From assembly GCA_964424805.1 (NCBI GenBank), contig CAYRKH010000001.1, positions 1-64,000 of the forward strand: 64,000 bases of DNA, read 5' to 3'. Below are positions 16,618-27,520 of the stretch, in pieces. Each line of letters opens with the position of its first letter. The stretch's first letter is position 1. The position numbers were made by a program, and so were the translations under genes. The notes beneath the pieces were generated by a model. That model was not told the origin of the DNA and searched no databases. It saw only the letters and a list, made by a program, of their open reading frames with translations. Source of the DNA: IDS-8 sp964424805 (GTDB lineage Bacteria; Pseudomonadota; Gammaproteobacteria; Steroidobacterales; Woeseiaceae).

Positions 16618-16776
16618 TTTCACCCGCGAAAGCCGAGCTGAAGGGGCGTTTTCGAACCCGAAGCTCGCCGATCAGAGAGCCTGCCGGCGGCAAAACGCCT
16701 GCAATTTGCAGTGTTTTCAGAATCTTGAAGAGGTCCGACCCCCAAAGGTGTGGTCCGACGCCCTATACTTGGGCGC

Positions 16777-17601
16777 ATGGCGCGCGACGACGACAACCCA
16801 ACGATCGCCACCGGACCGCTGCTGGCGGCCGACGAGCCGGCGCCGTTTACGGTGCTGAACGCCGGGTCCACGGAGCCGGTGCTGCTCGTGTGCGATCACG
16901 CGAGCCGACGCCTCCCGCGAGCGGTCGGCGATCTCGGGCTCGATCCGGCGGCGCGGCGCAGCCACCTGGCGCTGGACATCGGCGCGGGCGACCTGGCGCG
17001 GCAGCTCGCCGATTCGCTCGGGGCGACCGCGGTGCTCGCCGGCTACTCGCGGCTCGTCGTCGACCTGAACCGGGACCTGCTCGATTCGGACGCGTTCCTC
17101 GAGTTCGGCGACGGCGTCGTCATTCCCGGCAACCGCAAGCTGTCGCCGGCCGAGCGCGAAGCGCGCGCCGCTGCGCTGTATTGGCCGTACCACGAGGGCA
17201 TCCGCGAGCAGGTCGGCCGGCTTGCCGCGGCGGTCGGCACGCCGGCGATCATCGCCATCCACAGCTTTACGCCGGTGCTGAACGGCATCTCGCGGCCGTG
17301 GGAGCTCGGCATCCTGTGGGATGCCGACAGGCGAATACCCGATGCCCTGATGGAGGGCCTTCGGTCCGACGGCTTCGTCGTCGGCGATAACGAGCCGTAC
17401 TCCGGGAAGGCACCGCAGGACTTCACCATCGACCACCACGCCGAAGCCGCCGGGTTGCCGCACGCGGGCATCGAGGTACGCCAGGATCTCATCGATCACC
17501 CGGAAGGCGTGGCACGGATCGCGGCCAGCCTGCACCGGATCATTGCCGGGTTGCCGGCGGCGGTTTTCACGCCGACGGGCGGAGAAGGGCAGCGGGGCTG
17601 A
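16777..17601 (+). CDS. N-formylglutamate amidohydrolase family protein
   Basis: 274 residues from the ATG at 16777. Family hallmarks are VLLVCDHASRRLPRAVGDLGL, DIGAGDLARQLADSL, SRLVVDLNRD and AIHSFTPV. The family hydrolyses N-formyl-L-glutamate or related N-acyl amino acids with a metal-bound water. There is no other histidine-degradation gene here, so the substrate may be a different acyl-amino acid. The next gene, a GCS2-type carboxylate-amine ligase, starts 4 nt after the stop, so the two enzymes probably act together on glutamate or amide substrates. Confidence 0.88.
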   Translation: MARDDDNPTIATGPLLAADEPAPFTVLNAGSTEPVLLVCDHASRRLPRAVGDLGLDPAARRSHLALDIGAGDLARQLADSLGATAVLAGYSRLVVDLNRDLLDSDAFLEFGDGVVIPGNRKLSPAEREARAAALYWPYHEGIREQVGRLAAAVGTPAIIAIHSFTPVLNGISRPWELGILWDADRRIPDALMEGLRSDGFVVGDNEPYSGKAPQDFTIDHHAEAAGLPHAGIEVRQDLIDHPEGVARIAASLHRIIAGLPAAVFTPTGGEGQRG

Positions 17602-17605
17602 GCGC

Positions 17606-18742
17606 GTGAATCCCGTCGAACCGGAATTCACCGTCGGCGTCGAGGAGGAATACCTGCTCGTCGATCTCGAGACACGCGCGCTGATCGTCGATCCGCCGCA
17701 GTCGCTCATCGGTGAATGCGAGGAGCGCATCGGCGGACAGGTGACCTCGGAGCTGCTTCGCTCCCAGATCGAGGTCGGGACGCGGGTCTGCCACAGCGTG
17801 CAGGAAGCGCGCGACGACCTCGCACGGCTGCGGCGCGGGATCATCGATGTGGCGGCGCGCCACGGGCTGGCGCCGATCGCCGCCTCGACGCATCCCTTCA
17901 GCCGCTGGTCGGAGCAGAAGCAGACGCAGAAGGAACGCTACGATTCCCTCACCGCCGAAATGCAGGCGGCGGCGCGGCGTCTCGTGATCTGCGGTATGCA
18001 CGTGCACGTCGGCATCAGCGACGAGGAGCTGCGCATCGACCTGATGAACCAGCTTTCCTATTTCCTGCCGCACCTGCTGGCCCTGTCGTGCTCGTCGCCA
18101 TTCTGGGACGGGCGGGACACGGGGCTGAAGAGCTACCGCCTCACCGTCTTCGACGCGCTGCCGCGCACGGGGATTCCCGAACGCTTCCAGAGCTTCGCCG
18201 AGTACCAGCGGCACGTGGACGTGCTGATCAACGCGGGCCTGATCGAGGACACCACCAGGATCTGGTGGGACCTGCGCCCGAGCGGGCGTTTCCCGACGCT
18301 CGAAACCCGCATCATGGACGCCTGCACGCGCCTCGAGGATGCGATTGCGCTGTCGAGCCTGCTCGTCTCGATCATACGCATGCTGTACCGGCTGCGGGTG
18401 GCGAACCAGCGGTGGCGGATCTACACCTCGATGCTGATTCGCGAGAATCGCTGGCGTGCCATGCGCTACAGCTTCGACGAGGGGCTGATCGACATGGCGC
18501 TCGGGCGGGTCGTGCCGTTCCGGGAACTGCTCGAGCAACTCCTCGGGCTCACGGCCGAAGATGCGGAAGCGCTCGGCTGCACGGCGGAAGTCGCGTCGCT
18601 CAGGAATATCCTGGAGCGGGGCACCAGCGCGCACCGCCAGCTCGCGGCCTACGCCGAGGCGCGGGCAAACGGTGCCGATCACGAGGAAAGCCTGAAGGCC
18701 GTCGTCGACCTCCTGATCGCGGATACTGCCGCAGGCGTGTAG
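17606..18742 (+). CDS. ybdK: Glutamate-cysteine ligase family 2 (YbdK-type) carboxylate-amine ligase
   Basis: 378 residues from the GTG at 17606, giving the family N-terminus NPVEPEFTVGVEEEYLLVD. Other signatures are STHPFSRWSEQ, ICGMHVHVGI, HLLALSCSSPFWDGRDTGLKS and WWDLRPSGRFPTLETRIMD. YbdK enzymes form gamma-glutamyl amides weakly; their real substrate is mostly unknown. It is directly coupled to the N-formylglutamate amidohydrolase gene. The symbol marks family membership, not proven orthology. Confidence 0.88.
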   Translation: MNPVEPEFTVGVEEEYLLVDLETRALIVDPPQSLIGECEERIGGQVTSELLRSQIEVGTRVCHSVQEARDDLARLRRGIIDVAARHGLAPIAASTHPFSRWSEQKQTQKERYDSLTAEMQAAARRLVICGMHVHVGISDEELRIDLMNQLSYFLPHLLALSCSSPFWDGRDTGLKSYRLTVFDALPRTGIPERFQSFAEYQRHVDVLINAGLIEDTTRIWWDLRPSGRFPTLETRIMDACTRLEDAIALSSLLVSIIRMLYRLRVANQRWRIYTSMLIRENRWRAMRYSFDEGLIDMALGRVVPFRELLEQLLGLTAEDAEALGCTAEVASLRNILERGTSAHRQLAAYAEARANGADHEESLKAVVDLLIADTAAGV

Positions 18743-18848
18743 TTAACTCCGTCGCAAATTGACGTAATGCGGCACAGGTCGCAGTACACCGCACCGCCTC
18801 TCGTATAGCATCCTCGTGGTTCGCTGTGCGCGGTACGAGGGGGCTGCG

Positions 18849-20729
18849 TTGATCGAAGGGCTCGTGCTCATTCTGCCAACTGTTTTTGGACTGGTGGCGA
18901 CACTGTACGTGTGGCTGGCAGTCCGCGTCTTCCGCGCGGCGCCGCGGGAGGACGCGAACTGGATCAGCTATTACCTCTTCCTGAACGGCGCTATCGTCGC
19001 CGGCGCTGCACTGTCCTTCGGCGCTACCGATCCCCGGGTTTTCAGCCTGGGCCGGGTGCTCACCTACTTCGGCGGCGGCTTCCTGCCGGTCGTGTTTTAC
19101 CTCATATACCGGTACTACGCCGTCGGCCGCCCGCACCCCCTGCTCGTCGCCGCCCTGTGCGTGGTCCCGGCGGCGACGACGCTCCTGGCCATGACCAATT
19201 CCCTGCACCACATGCTGTGGACGTTCTCGCCCGGCGCCGGGGGCATGCTCGGGGAGCCCGGCGATGAAACGCGCTGGTTCAGCAGCGTCTTCCTGCCGTT
19301 CGTGCACCTCGTATCCGGTTACGCGTTCATCGCGCTCGCCGGGCGCGTGCAGACGATTACCCGCGCCCACCGGCGTAACGTCCTGTTCCTGCTCGGCTGC
19401 GCGTCGTTCCCGTTCGCCGTGAGCATTGCAGACCGTGTTTTCGGCATCGGACCGCCCGGCTTCCCGATCACGTCGACATCGGTGGCCCTCGCAATGCCCT
19501 TCTACTGGTGGGCGACCTCGGCGCTGCGGGTGCACGAATTCAGCCCGCTCGCCTACCAGACGATGTTCGACCACCTGCGCGACCCGGTGATCGTGCTGGA
19601 CCGCGCGGGGTACATCGTCAGCGTCAACAACCAGGCGGAAAAAATGCTGGAGGCGCGGGAGCGCAACCTCGTCGGCACGAAGCTCCAGCTGAACACTCCC
19701 GAGTTCAAGGCCGTGCTGGCCGACCCGAACCAGGCGAAGGACGTGGCGCAAACGGTGCGGATGCGGGCCAATCGCTATTTCGAGATCACCTGCACGCCGA
19801 TGATAGGGCCGTCCGGGCAGGAGCAGGGTACCGTCGTTGCCTGCCGCGACGTCACGGAACGCCGGGAAGCGCTTCGCGCGCTGGCCGACAGTGAGCACCT
19901 GATCCGCTCGCTCATCGAGAACTCCTCCAACGGCATCCTGCGTTTCGCCCGCGACGAGTCGGACCAAAAGCGCAAGTTCCGCTGCATTTTCGCGAACGGC
20001 GCCGCGGAGCGCTTCCTCGGCACCGGCACGCTCGTCGGCATGCCGGTCGGGAAGATCGCGCTGCTCGAGCCTGACCGGCTCCTCGAGCGGTTCAGCGGTC
20101 CGGACAGCGGCGCGCCCATCAGCTTCGAGACGGCCGTGGAGACCGATGAGGGTGAAACCTGGCTGCGCATCGTGGGTGAGCCGGTGGGGCAGGATTTCTC
20201 CGTGACGCTGATCGACATCACGCAGCGCAAGCAGAACGAGAACCGCATCCTGGCGGACTCACTGCGCGATCCGCTGACCGGCGTGCTGAACCGCCGCGGT
20301 TTCGAAAACGAAGCCGCGGAGCGGCTCGCGAACAGCAAGACCGGCGCGGTGCTGTACCTCGACCTCGACCAGTTCAAGGCCATCAACGACCGCTTCGGCC
20401 ATCCCGCAGGCGACGCCCTGCTGAAAGCATTCGGGCACCGTCTCGAGTTCTGCCTGCGCCCGGAAGACGTGCTCGCCCGCCTCGGCGGCGACGAGTTCGC
20501 GATCGTGCTGCCCAACGTGTCCGTCGAGGACGCGAGGCACGTGGCGGGACGGCTGGTCGAAACCGCCTGCGAGCCCTACATCATCCAGGGCCAGGAAATC
20601 GAATGCACCGCGAGCATCGGCATGGCACTGATACCCCAGCACGGCCACGAGCTGTGGCCGCTGGTCAGCGTCGCCGACCAGGCCATGTACAACGCCAAGC
20701 CCGACGGCCGGACCCGGCTGACCGGTTGA
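18849..20729 (+). CDS. Membrane diguanylate cyclase: 7TM sensor, PAS x2, GGDEF
   Basis: 626 residues from a TTG at 18849 with GAGGGGG 5-6 nt upstream; a GTG at 18816 would add 11 residues. The N-terminal 220 residues contain about seven hydrophobic helices (LIEGLVLILPTVFGLVATLY, LVAALCVVPAATTLLAM and others) of the histidine-kinase N-terminal 7TM type. Two PAS domains follow (FDHLRDPVIVLDRAGYIVS; LIENSSNGILRFARDE). The GGDEF motif is intact (546-550) with an RPED inhibitory site, so it should make c-di-GMP. It has its own promoter region after the YbdK gene. With the dual GGDEF/EAL protein it could feed the riboswitch at 4306. Confidence 0.9.
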   Translation: MIEGLVLILPTVFGLVATLYVWLAVRVFRAAPREDANWISYYLFLNGAIVAGAALSFGATDPRVFSLGRVLTYFGGGFLPVVFYLIYRYYAVGRPHPLLVAALCVVPAATTLLAMTNSLHHMLWTFSPGAGGMLGEPGDETRWFSSVFLPFVHLVSGYAFIALAGRVQTITRAHRRNVLFLLGCASFPFAVSIADRVFGIGPPGFPITSTSVALAMPFYWWATSALRVHEFSPLAYQTMFDHLRDPVIVLDRAGYIVSVNNQAEKMLEARERNLVGTKLQLNTPEFKAVLADPNQAKDVAQTVRMRANRYFEITCTPMIGPSGQEQGTVVACRDVTERREALRALADSEHLIRSLIENSSNGILRFARDESDQKRKFRCIFANGAAERFLGTGTLVGMPVGKIALLEPDRLLERFSGPDSGAPISFETAVETDEGETWLRIVGEPVGQDFSVTLIDITQRKQNENRILADSLRDPLTGVLNRRGFENEAAERLANSKTGAVLYLDLDQFKAINDRFGHPAGDALLKAFGHRLEFCLRPEDVLARLGGDEFAIVLPNVSVEDARHVAGRLVETACEPYIIQGQEIECTASIGMALIPQHGHELWPLVSVADQAMYNAKPDGRTRLTG

Positions 20730-20753
20730 ACCTGCAATACCCTGGAGCGGGGC

Positions 20754-22096
20754 TTACGGCGATCCGGCCTCCACGATGTCGAGGAGGTTCGGGTCGGCGG
20801 TGTCGATGACGGCCAGGTCTTCGATGTCGCCGCCGGCGAGGTCCAGGGTGAGCGGGCCGGCGGCAACGGTCTTCTTGCCCGCGGCAGTGACGGTAAGGTC
20901 GTAGCGGCCCGGGGCGAGCTGCACGTAGCCGGTGGAGGCGAGGCTGGCGACGCGCGAAAAGCCGGGCGCCGCGTCGGCGATATCGGTGCCGCTCTCGAGC
21001 AGGTAAATATCCGCTTCCTCGACATTTGCCGACAGGAGCGCGATCCGGACCTTGGCGATGCCCGGGATCGGCCGCCGGTTGTCGACGAAGGTGACGATCT
21101 CGAGATCGCCGGGCGCACCGGCGATGAACGTGGTCGAACGCGTGTTGGCGGCGGTCGTGTCCTCCTCCTCGTGCAGGATGGCGCCGGGGTTGCCGGCCTG
21201 GGTCAGGCTGTAGCCGGACTCGCCCGCCGGCACTGCCACGTCGGCTGACACCTGGCCGAAGGTGAGGCCGGAGACCACCGGCGCGCCGAAGTTATCGTCG
21301 ACGACCACGTCCAGGCCCGCCGTGCCGAACGCGGCATGGAAGAAACGGCGCGTCGGCCGGAACCGGCTGTCGGCCAGCCGCGATGCCGCGCCGCCGCGCG
21401 TCACCCTCAGGACGTTGAGGTCGTTGGTGAGCGACGGATCCGCGTCCTGGATCGTGAACAGCAGCCGGGTTCTTTCATCGATCGACTGCGTACCCGAGCG
21501 GAACAGGACGTCGCCGGGATTGCCCGCCGAGGTGACGGAGAGCACCCAGCTGCCGCTTTCCAGCTCGAACGGCGGCAGGATCTCGCCGAACGCGAGCGTA
21601 CCGCGGGCCTGCCCGGCGGCGGGCGCGGTGCCGGGCGCCGCGAGGTACACGTCGAGGTCGCCGCGGCCGGCCGCCAGGTGCCCGGCGGATGCTTCGAAAA
21701 CCGTGTCGCTCTCGTCGAACGTGCGCTCGGGCGTCTCCCACACCACGATCGAGGCCGCGGCCACGGTGCCGGTGAGCGCGAACACGTATTCCGTATTCGG
21801 CTGGATATCGGCCGAGACCGTTGCCAGGCGGCGGGCCTGTGCGTCGCCCGGCAGCCGGGTATCGAAATTGAAGTTGTAGGTCAGGTCGTCGAATCGCTGC
21901 GCGCCCGTGGCAGCCCGGTAGGTGAGCGAGGAGATGGAGCGCTCTTCGATGAGGAAGTTCACCTCCGGCGCGGTGGCCATCGCGTGGATTCCCCGGATGC
22001 TGCCCTTGCCGGTGGCTTCTTCGCGCGCCGTCTCGGTGCAGCCCGCCACCAGGAGTCCGGCGGCGACCACGGCAAGGAGTGCTGGCGTTGCGGTTC

Positions 22097-22100
<4 letters not shown>
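20754..22100 (-). CDS. DUF4397 domain lipoprotein
   Basis: 448 residues from the ATG at 22100, giving signal peptide MRTATPALLAVVAAGLLVAG with lipobox Cys21. The body carries two related beta-rich halves of DUF4397 type (SIRGIHAMATAPEVNFLIEE; GDLDVYLAAPGTAP; DLEIVTFVDNRRPIPGIAKV; ADIYLLESGTDIADAAP). Function of the family is unknown; it is probably periplasmic or outer-membrane anchored. Its ATG overlaps the stop of the upstream aldehyde dehydrogenase by 4 nt, an unusual pairing for a cytoplasmic enzyme. It converges on the GGDEF gene across 24 nt. Confidence 0.85.
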
Positions 22101-23533
<1,433 letters not shown>

Positions 23534-23613
23534 TTGAACCTCCTGGGGCGAAGCCGCGAATGATAACGTAAACCCGTATGATGCGCGGGGGCAGCAGGGC
23601 ATCAGGGACATTC

Positions 23614-25485
23614 ATGGACGGGACAGGCGAGGCAGCAGCCGACAGCGCAGGCGACCCGCGGCGGGTGCTGCGCGACGTCTTCGGCTTCAATGCTTTCCGG
23701 GACAACCAGGAGGAGGCGATCCGCGCGGCGCTCGGGGGGCGGGATACGCTGGTGCTGATGCCGACGGGCGGCGGCAAGTCGCTGTGCTACCAGGTCCCGG
23801 CCCTCCTGCGGGACGGCACGGCGCTCGTGATCTCGCCGCTGATCTCCCTGATGCAGGACCAGGTCGGCGCCCTGCACGAGCTCGGGATCGAGGCGGCTTT
23901 CCTCAACTCGACGCTCGCGCCGGACGAGCAGCGCGCGATCGTGGCGCGGCTGCGCGCGGGGGAAATCAAGCTCCTCTACGCGGCGCCCGAGCGCGTCGTG
24001 CAGCCCGCGACCCAGGCGCTGCTCAAGTCCGTGGGGCTGTCGATCATCGCCATCGATGAAGCGCACTGCGTCTCGCAGTGGGGTCACGATTTCCGCCAGG
24101 ACTACCTGGCACTGGACCGGCTCGCCGAGCTTTTCCCCGGCGTGCCGCGCATGGCGCTGACCGCCACGGCCACCCCGCTGACGCGCCGCGAGATCGTCGA
24201 GCGTCTCGCGCTCTCTGACCCGCAGGTCCTCGTCAGCAGCTTCGACCGGCCGAACATTCGCTACGCGGTGCAGCCGAAGACCGACGGCCGCCGCCAGCTG
24301 CGGCACTTCCTCGCCGGGCGCGAACAGCAGGCCGGGATCGTCTATTGCCTTACCCGCAAGAAGGTCGAGGCGACGGTCGAGTGGCTGAACGCGGAAGGCT
24401 TCAGGGCACGGCCCTACCACGCCGGGCTGTCCGCGGAAACGCGGGCGGAGAACCAGCGCCGCTTCCTCGGCGACGAGCCGCTCATCGTGGTGGCCACGAT
24501 CGCCTTCGGCATGGGTATCGACAAGCCGGACGTACGCTTCGTCGCGCACCTCGACCTGCCGAAGAGCCTCGAGTCGTATTACCAGGAGACCGGCCGCGCC
24601 GGAAGGGACGGCCGGCCGGCGGACGCCTGGATGATCTACGGCCTGCAGGACGTCGTGCGCCTGCGCCAGATCGTCGATGAATCCGGCGCCGATGAGCAGT
24701 ACAAGCGGCATGAGCGCCAGAAGCTCGACGCGCTGCTCGGCTGGTGTGAGACCGCGTCCTGCCGGCGCGGCCCGCTGCTCGAATACTTCGGAGAGGCGCC
24801 CGGCCGCGCCCCATGCGGCAACTGCGATACCTGCCTCGATCCGCCGCGGACGCGGGACGGCACCGAGCCGGCGCAAAAGCTGCTGTCGGCGGTCTACCGC
24901 AGCGGCCAGCGCTTCGGCGCGGCGCACGTGGTCGACGTCCTGCTGGGGAAGGGCACCGACAAGGTCCTGCAGAACGGTCACGACCGGCTGTCGGTATTCG
25001 GCATCGGCACCGAGCTTGACGCCGGGGGCTGGCGCTCCGCGATTCGCCAGCTCGTCGTGCAGGGCTACCTGCGTGTCGACCCGGAACGCTACGGCGCGCT
25101 GGTGCTGACGCCGTCCAGCCGCGGCGTCCTGCGCGGCGAAGTCCCGATCCGCCTGCGCGAGGAACCGCCGACCCGGGCGGCGCCGCGCACGAAGAAAGCG
25201 CGCACCACCCTGTCTGCCGTGCCCGAGCAGGACCGTGCGCTGTGGGAGGCCCTGCGCGCCTGCCGCCAGGAGCTCGCCGCCGCCCACAACGTCCCGCCCT
25301 ACGTCATCTTCCACGACTCCACCCTGCTGCAGATGATCGAACGCCGCCCGACCGACGCCGCCTCGCTGCTGGAGCTCAACGGCGTCGGCCACGCCAAGCT
25401 GGAACGCTACGGCGACCGCTTCCTGAAAGTCCTCCACGAAGCCGACCAGCCCCCACCACGCGCAGAATTTCCGCACAGCGTGTAA
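23614..25485 (+). CDS. recQ: ATP-dependent DNA helicase RecQ
   Basis: 623 residues from the ATG at 23614 (AGGGA upstream; ATGs at 23578 and 23581 are alternatives). Order: superfamily 2 helicase with Walker A MPTGGGKS, DEAH box IDEAHCVSQWGHDFR, TATAT motif and QETGRAGRDG motif VI; then the zinc-binding RQC (CRRGPLLEYFGE with CGNCDTC), winged helix, and a C-terminal HRDC domain (LWEALRACRQELAAAHNVPP). It is full-length and should unwind DNA during RecF-type recombination and fork repair. It is monocistronic. Confidence 0.95.
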   Translation: MDGTGEAAADSAGDPRRVLRDVFGFNAFRDNQEEAIRAALGGRDTLVLMPTGGGKSLCYQVPALLRDGTALVISPLISLMQDQVGALHELGIEAAFLNSTLAPDEQRAIVARLRAGEIKLLYAAPERVVQPATQALLKSVGLSIIAIDEAHCVSQWGHDFRQDYLALDRLAELFPGVPRMALTATATPLTRREIVERLALSDPQVLVSSFDRPNIRYAVQPKTDGRRQLRHFLAGREQQAGIVYCLTRKKVEATVEWLNAEGFRARPYHAGLSAETRAENQRRFLGDEPLIVVATIAFGMGIDKPDVRFVAHLDLPKSLESYYQETGRAGRDGRPADAWMIYGLQDVVRLRQIVDESGADEQYKRHERQKLDALLGWCETASCRRGPLLEYFGEAPGRAPCGNCDTCLDPPRTRDGTEPAQKLLSAVYRSGQRFGAAHVVDVLLGKGTDKVLQNGHDRLSVFGIGTELDAGGWRSAIRQLVVQGYLRVDPERYGALVLTPSSRGVLRGEVPIRLREEPPTRAAPRTKKARTTLSAVPEQDRALWEALRACRQELAAAHNVPPYVIFHDSTLLQMIERRPTDAASLLELNGVGHAKLERYGDRFLKVLHEADQPPPRAEFPHSV

Positions 25486-25534
25486 ATCCTGCCCCGTGCT
25501 AACCCTGCACCCACGCCACCCACCCACGGCAGGA

Positions 25535-25660
25535 GCGGAGCCGCGACCGGGGGGAGGGGGTCTTCGGCGGCCTGCGAGGCATGGATGCCGAGCCGGCAGG
25601 CCCACAGGGACATGCTAGTGGCCGGCGCCGAAGGCCCCCTCCCCCCGGTCGCGGCTCCGC
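25535..25660. repeat. 35-bp long inverted repeat
   Basis: Arms at 25535-25569 and 25626-25660 match at 34 of 35 positions when one is reverse-complemented; the only mismatch is T/C. The spacer is 56 nt. Each arm contains a G- or C-run (CGGGGGGAGGGGG). It occupies most of the gap between recQ and the hsp20 promoter. It may be a mobile MITE/REP-like element or a strong terminator for recQ. There is no coding potential in it. Confidence 0.8.
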
Positions 25661-25791
25661 CAACCCCGGCGCCTACCCGCAAGTGCCACGAGCCTCATTG
25701 ACCTGCCACACAGCCAGCCACGGACTGCCACCACACTCAGCACCACGGCACCAAGCTCCGCGTTCGATACACGGGAGCCGCCTGCGCCCCT

Positions 25792-25807
25792 TGGCGCGAA
25801 CCTTGCT
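25792..25807 (+). promoter_or_regulatory. Sigma-54 promoter (-24/-12) of hsp20
   Basis: TGGCGCGAACCTTGCT differs from TGGCACG-N4-TTGCW at one base, with GG (25793-94) and GC (25805-06) 10 nt apart. The predicted start near 25818 gives a 37-nt leader that includes the GGAGG ribosome site. Confidence 0.7.
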
Positions 25808-25854
25808 TGACTCGGAGATTCCCAACCCCCTACACCAACCGCGGAGGACCCGAC

Positions 25855-26445
25855 ATGGCACGCATTACCCGTTACACCCCGTCGCGCCTGATGCCGCTCA
25901 CCGGCCGCTACGACGACGACCTCGGCTTCATGTGGCCGATGGCGCGACTGCACCAGCAGATGAACCGCCTGTTCAGCGACGCCTTCCGTGGCTTCGAAGA
26001 AGGCGCCGGGGAAAACCGCCTGGGCCTGGCCTTCAACCCGGTGGTCGAGGTGGAGCAGCAGGACGATCGCTACGAGATCAGCGTCGAGCTGCCCGGCGTC
26101 ACGGGCGACGACGTCAACGTCGAGTGCACCGACGAGCTGCTGGTCATCTCCGGCACCAAGGAGCGCAAGGAAACCCGCGGCGAAGGCGAGAACCGGCACT
26201 CGGAGCGGATCTACGGCAGCTTCCAGCGGACGTTCCGGCTGCCGGAGGATGCCCTGCGGGACAACATCGAGGCGCACTTCAGCGACGGTGTGCTGACCGT
26301 CTCGATCCCGCGGGAGGAGGCGAGCCAGCAGGAGTCCAGGCGTCGCATCGAGGTGCAGCGCGGCGCGCCCGGGGGCGAAGCGCGGGAGCGCCAGCAGGCG
26401 TCGGCGAGCCGGGACGAGCAGCAGAGCCCGCCCGCCACGCACTGA
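25855..26445 (+). CDS. Hsp20-family small heat shock protein
   Basis: 196 residues from the ATG at 25855 (GGAGG 8 nt upstream). The alpha-crystallin domain spans about residues 60-155 (FNPVVEVEQQDDRYEISVEL, ELLVISGTKERK, DGVLTVSIPR). The N-terminal arm (MNRLFSDAFRGFEE) is typical of bacterial class A Hsp20. The C-terminal tail (about 40 residues, Gln/Ser/Glu-rich) is longer than usual and lacks a clear I-x-I anchor, though RRRIEV may serve. It holds unfolding proteins for ATP-dependent refolding. A sigma-54 element upstream, rather than a good sigma-32 site, suggests unusual control. Confidence 0.94.
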   Translation: MARITRYTPSRLMPLTGRYDDDLGFMWPMARLHQQMNRLFSDAFRGFEEGAGENRLGLAFNPVVEVEQQDDRYEISVELPGVTGDDVNVECTDELLVISGTKERKETRGEGENRHSERIYGSFQRTFRLPEDALRDNIEAHFSDGVLTVSIPREEASQQESRRRIEVQRGAPGGEARERQQASASRDEQQSPPATH

Positions 26446-26451
26446 ACCGAA

Positions 26452-26473
26452 GGCGCCTGCAGCCGCAGGCGCC
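26452..26473 (+). terminator. GC-rich hairpin after hsp20
   Basis: GGCGCCTGC and GCAGGCGCC form a perfect 9-bp stem with loop AGCC, 7 nt after the hsp20 stop. There is no U-tract. Confidence 0.4.
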
Positions 26474-26678
26474 GCCACCTGCAGGCGCCTCCACATTGCC
26501 GGAGGTCGCGCCGGCGACATAACCCTTTGCCGGGGAGAGAGAAGGCCTTTGCCGCCGGTCGGTGACCGTCGGAGGCGCCGGGTGGTCTTTGCCGACCGTC
26601 GGGAGCATGATAGTGGCGGCATTTATTGTAAAATGCTCCGAAGTCCGGAAGATTCTCACCCGCACCAGAGAGAACGCC

Positions 26679-27362
26679 ATGAAACCGCTGCTATTTGCCG
26701 TACCCGCTTTTTGCCTCGCCCTGGCCGCCTGCCAGCCCCCCGGGGAGGACGCGCCCACGGACCGGGCTGCCGTCGATTCGCCGGCCAGCGCCGCGCAAGG
26801 GCCCGGCGAGGGTGCCACCACGCCGGGCGCGTCGGAGTCGACTGGCGCTGCCCAGTCCGCCGGCGAGGGTTCGACGCCGCCGACGGAATATGCCGAGGCC
26901 GAGATCCTGCCCACCGAGGGGCACACCACGGGCGGCCTCATCAAGATTACGCGTACCGACGAGGGCGTCAGCATCCAGGGCACCGTCACCGGCCTCGAGC
27001 CCGGCGAGCACGGCTTCCATATCCACGAGCACGGCGACTGCAGTGCCCCGGACGCGACATCGGCAGGCGGGCACTTCGAGCCGGGCAACGATCCGCACGG
27101 CGCGCCCGACGATCCGCCGGAGCAGCATCACCACGGCGACTTCGGCAACATCACCGCCGGTGAGAGCGGCGAAGCCCAGGTCAACCTCACGGATCCGGAA
27201 CTCCGCATGAGCGGCCCGGATTCGATCATCGGCAAGGCCTTCATCGTCCACGCCGATCCGGACGACCTGGTGTCGCAGCCCTCGGGCAACGCCGGCGCGC
27301 GGGTCGGCTGCGGCGTGATCCGCGCCCTGGAAGTGGCGGAGTCCTCGACGACCACGATCTAG
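26679..27362 (+). CDS. sodC: Cu/Zn superoxide dismutase, lipoprotein type
   Basis: 227 residues from the ATG at 26679 (GAGAG upstream). Signal peptide MKPLLFAVPAFCLALAAC puts the acylated Cys at 18; a 60-residue Pro/Gly/Ser/Thr-rich linker follows. The SodC domain has copper ligands in GFHIHEHGDC, the zinc-loop histidines GGHFEPG, DPHG and HHHGD, the fourth copper-site His in FIVHADPDD, and the terminal GNAGARVGCGVI. It detoxifies superoxide in the periplasm. The long linker implies tethering to the outer membrane. The stop is 4 nt before a palindromic repeat. Confidence 0.95.
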   Translation: MKPLLFAVPAFCLALAACQPPGEDAPTDRAAVDSPASAAQGPGEGATTPGASESTGAAQSAGEGSTPPTEYAEAEILPTEGHTTGGLIKITRTDEGVSIQGTVTGLEPGEHGFHIHEHGDCSAPDATSAGGHFEPGNDPHGAPDDPPEQHHHGDFGNITAGESGEAQVNLTDPELRMSGPDSIIGKAFIVHADPDDLVSQPSGNAGARVGCGVIRALEVAESSTTTI

Positions 27363-27366
27363 CGCC

Positions 27367-27465
27367 CGTAGGAGCGCGCATTGCGCGCGATGCCCCGGCG
27401 CGCGGAACTCGCCACCACGAGAGTGTTCGCACGCCGTAGCATCGCGCGCGATGCGCGCTCCTACG
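27367..27465. repeat. Paired GCGC palindromic repeat after sodC
   Basis: Arms 27367-27393 and 27439-27465 match at 26 of 27 positions in inverted orientation, with a 45-nt spacer. They contain GTAGGAGCGCGCATTGCGCG and its complement. Same family as at 1-29 and 63342-63414. It follows the sodC stop by 4 nt and lies 3' of the convergent CtaG-like gene, so it may terminate both. Confidence 0.85.
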
Positions 27466-27520
27466 CGCCGTTCGGCGAGCGTTGGCTCGCGCGGAACGTT
27501 GCAGCGCGTAGCTGCCGGGT

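Noticed and set aside
16735..16765. Repeated GGTCCGAC motif (also near 41650) as another repeat family
   Set aside because: Only short partial matches within the window; not enough copies to support a family.
25806..25832. Sigma-32 promoter for hsp20 (CTTGAC, 14 nt, CCCCCTA)
   Set aside because: It would place the transcript start only about 15 nt before the ATG and matches the consensus poorly; the overlapping sigma-54 element is much better and gives a sensible leader.
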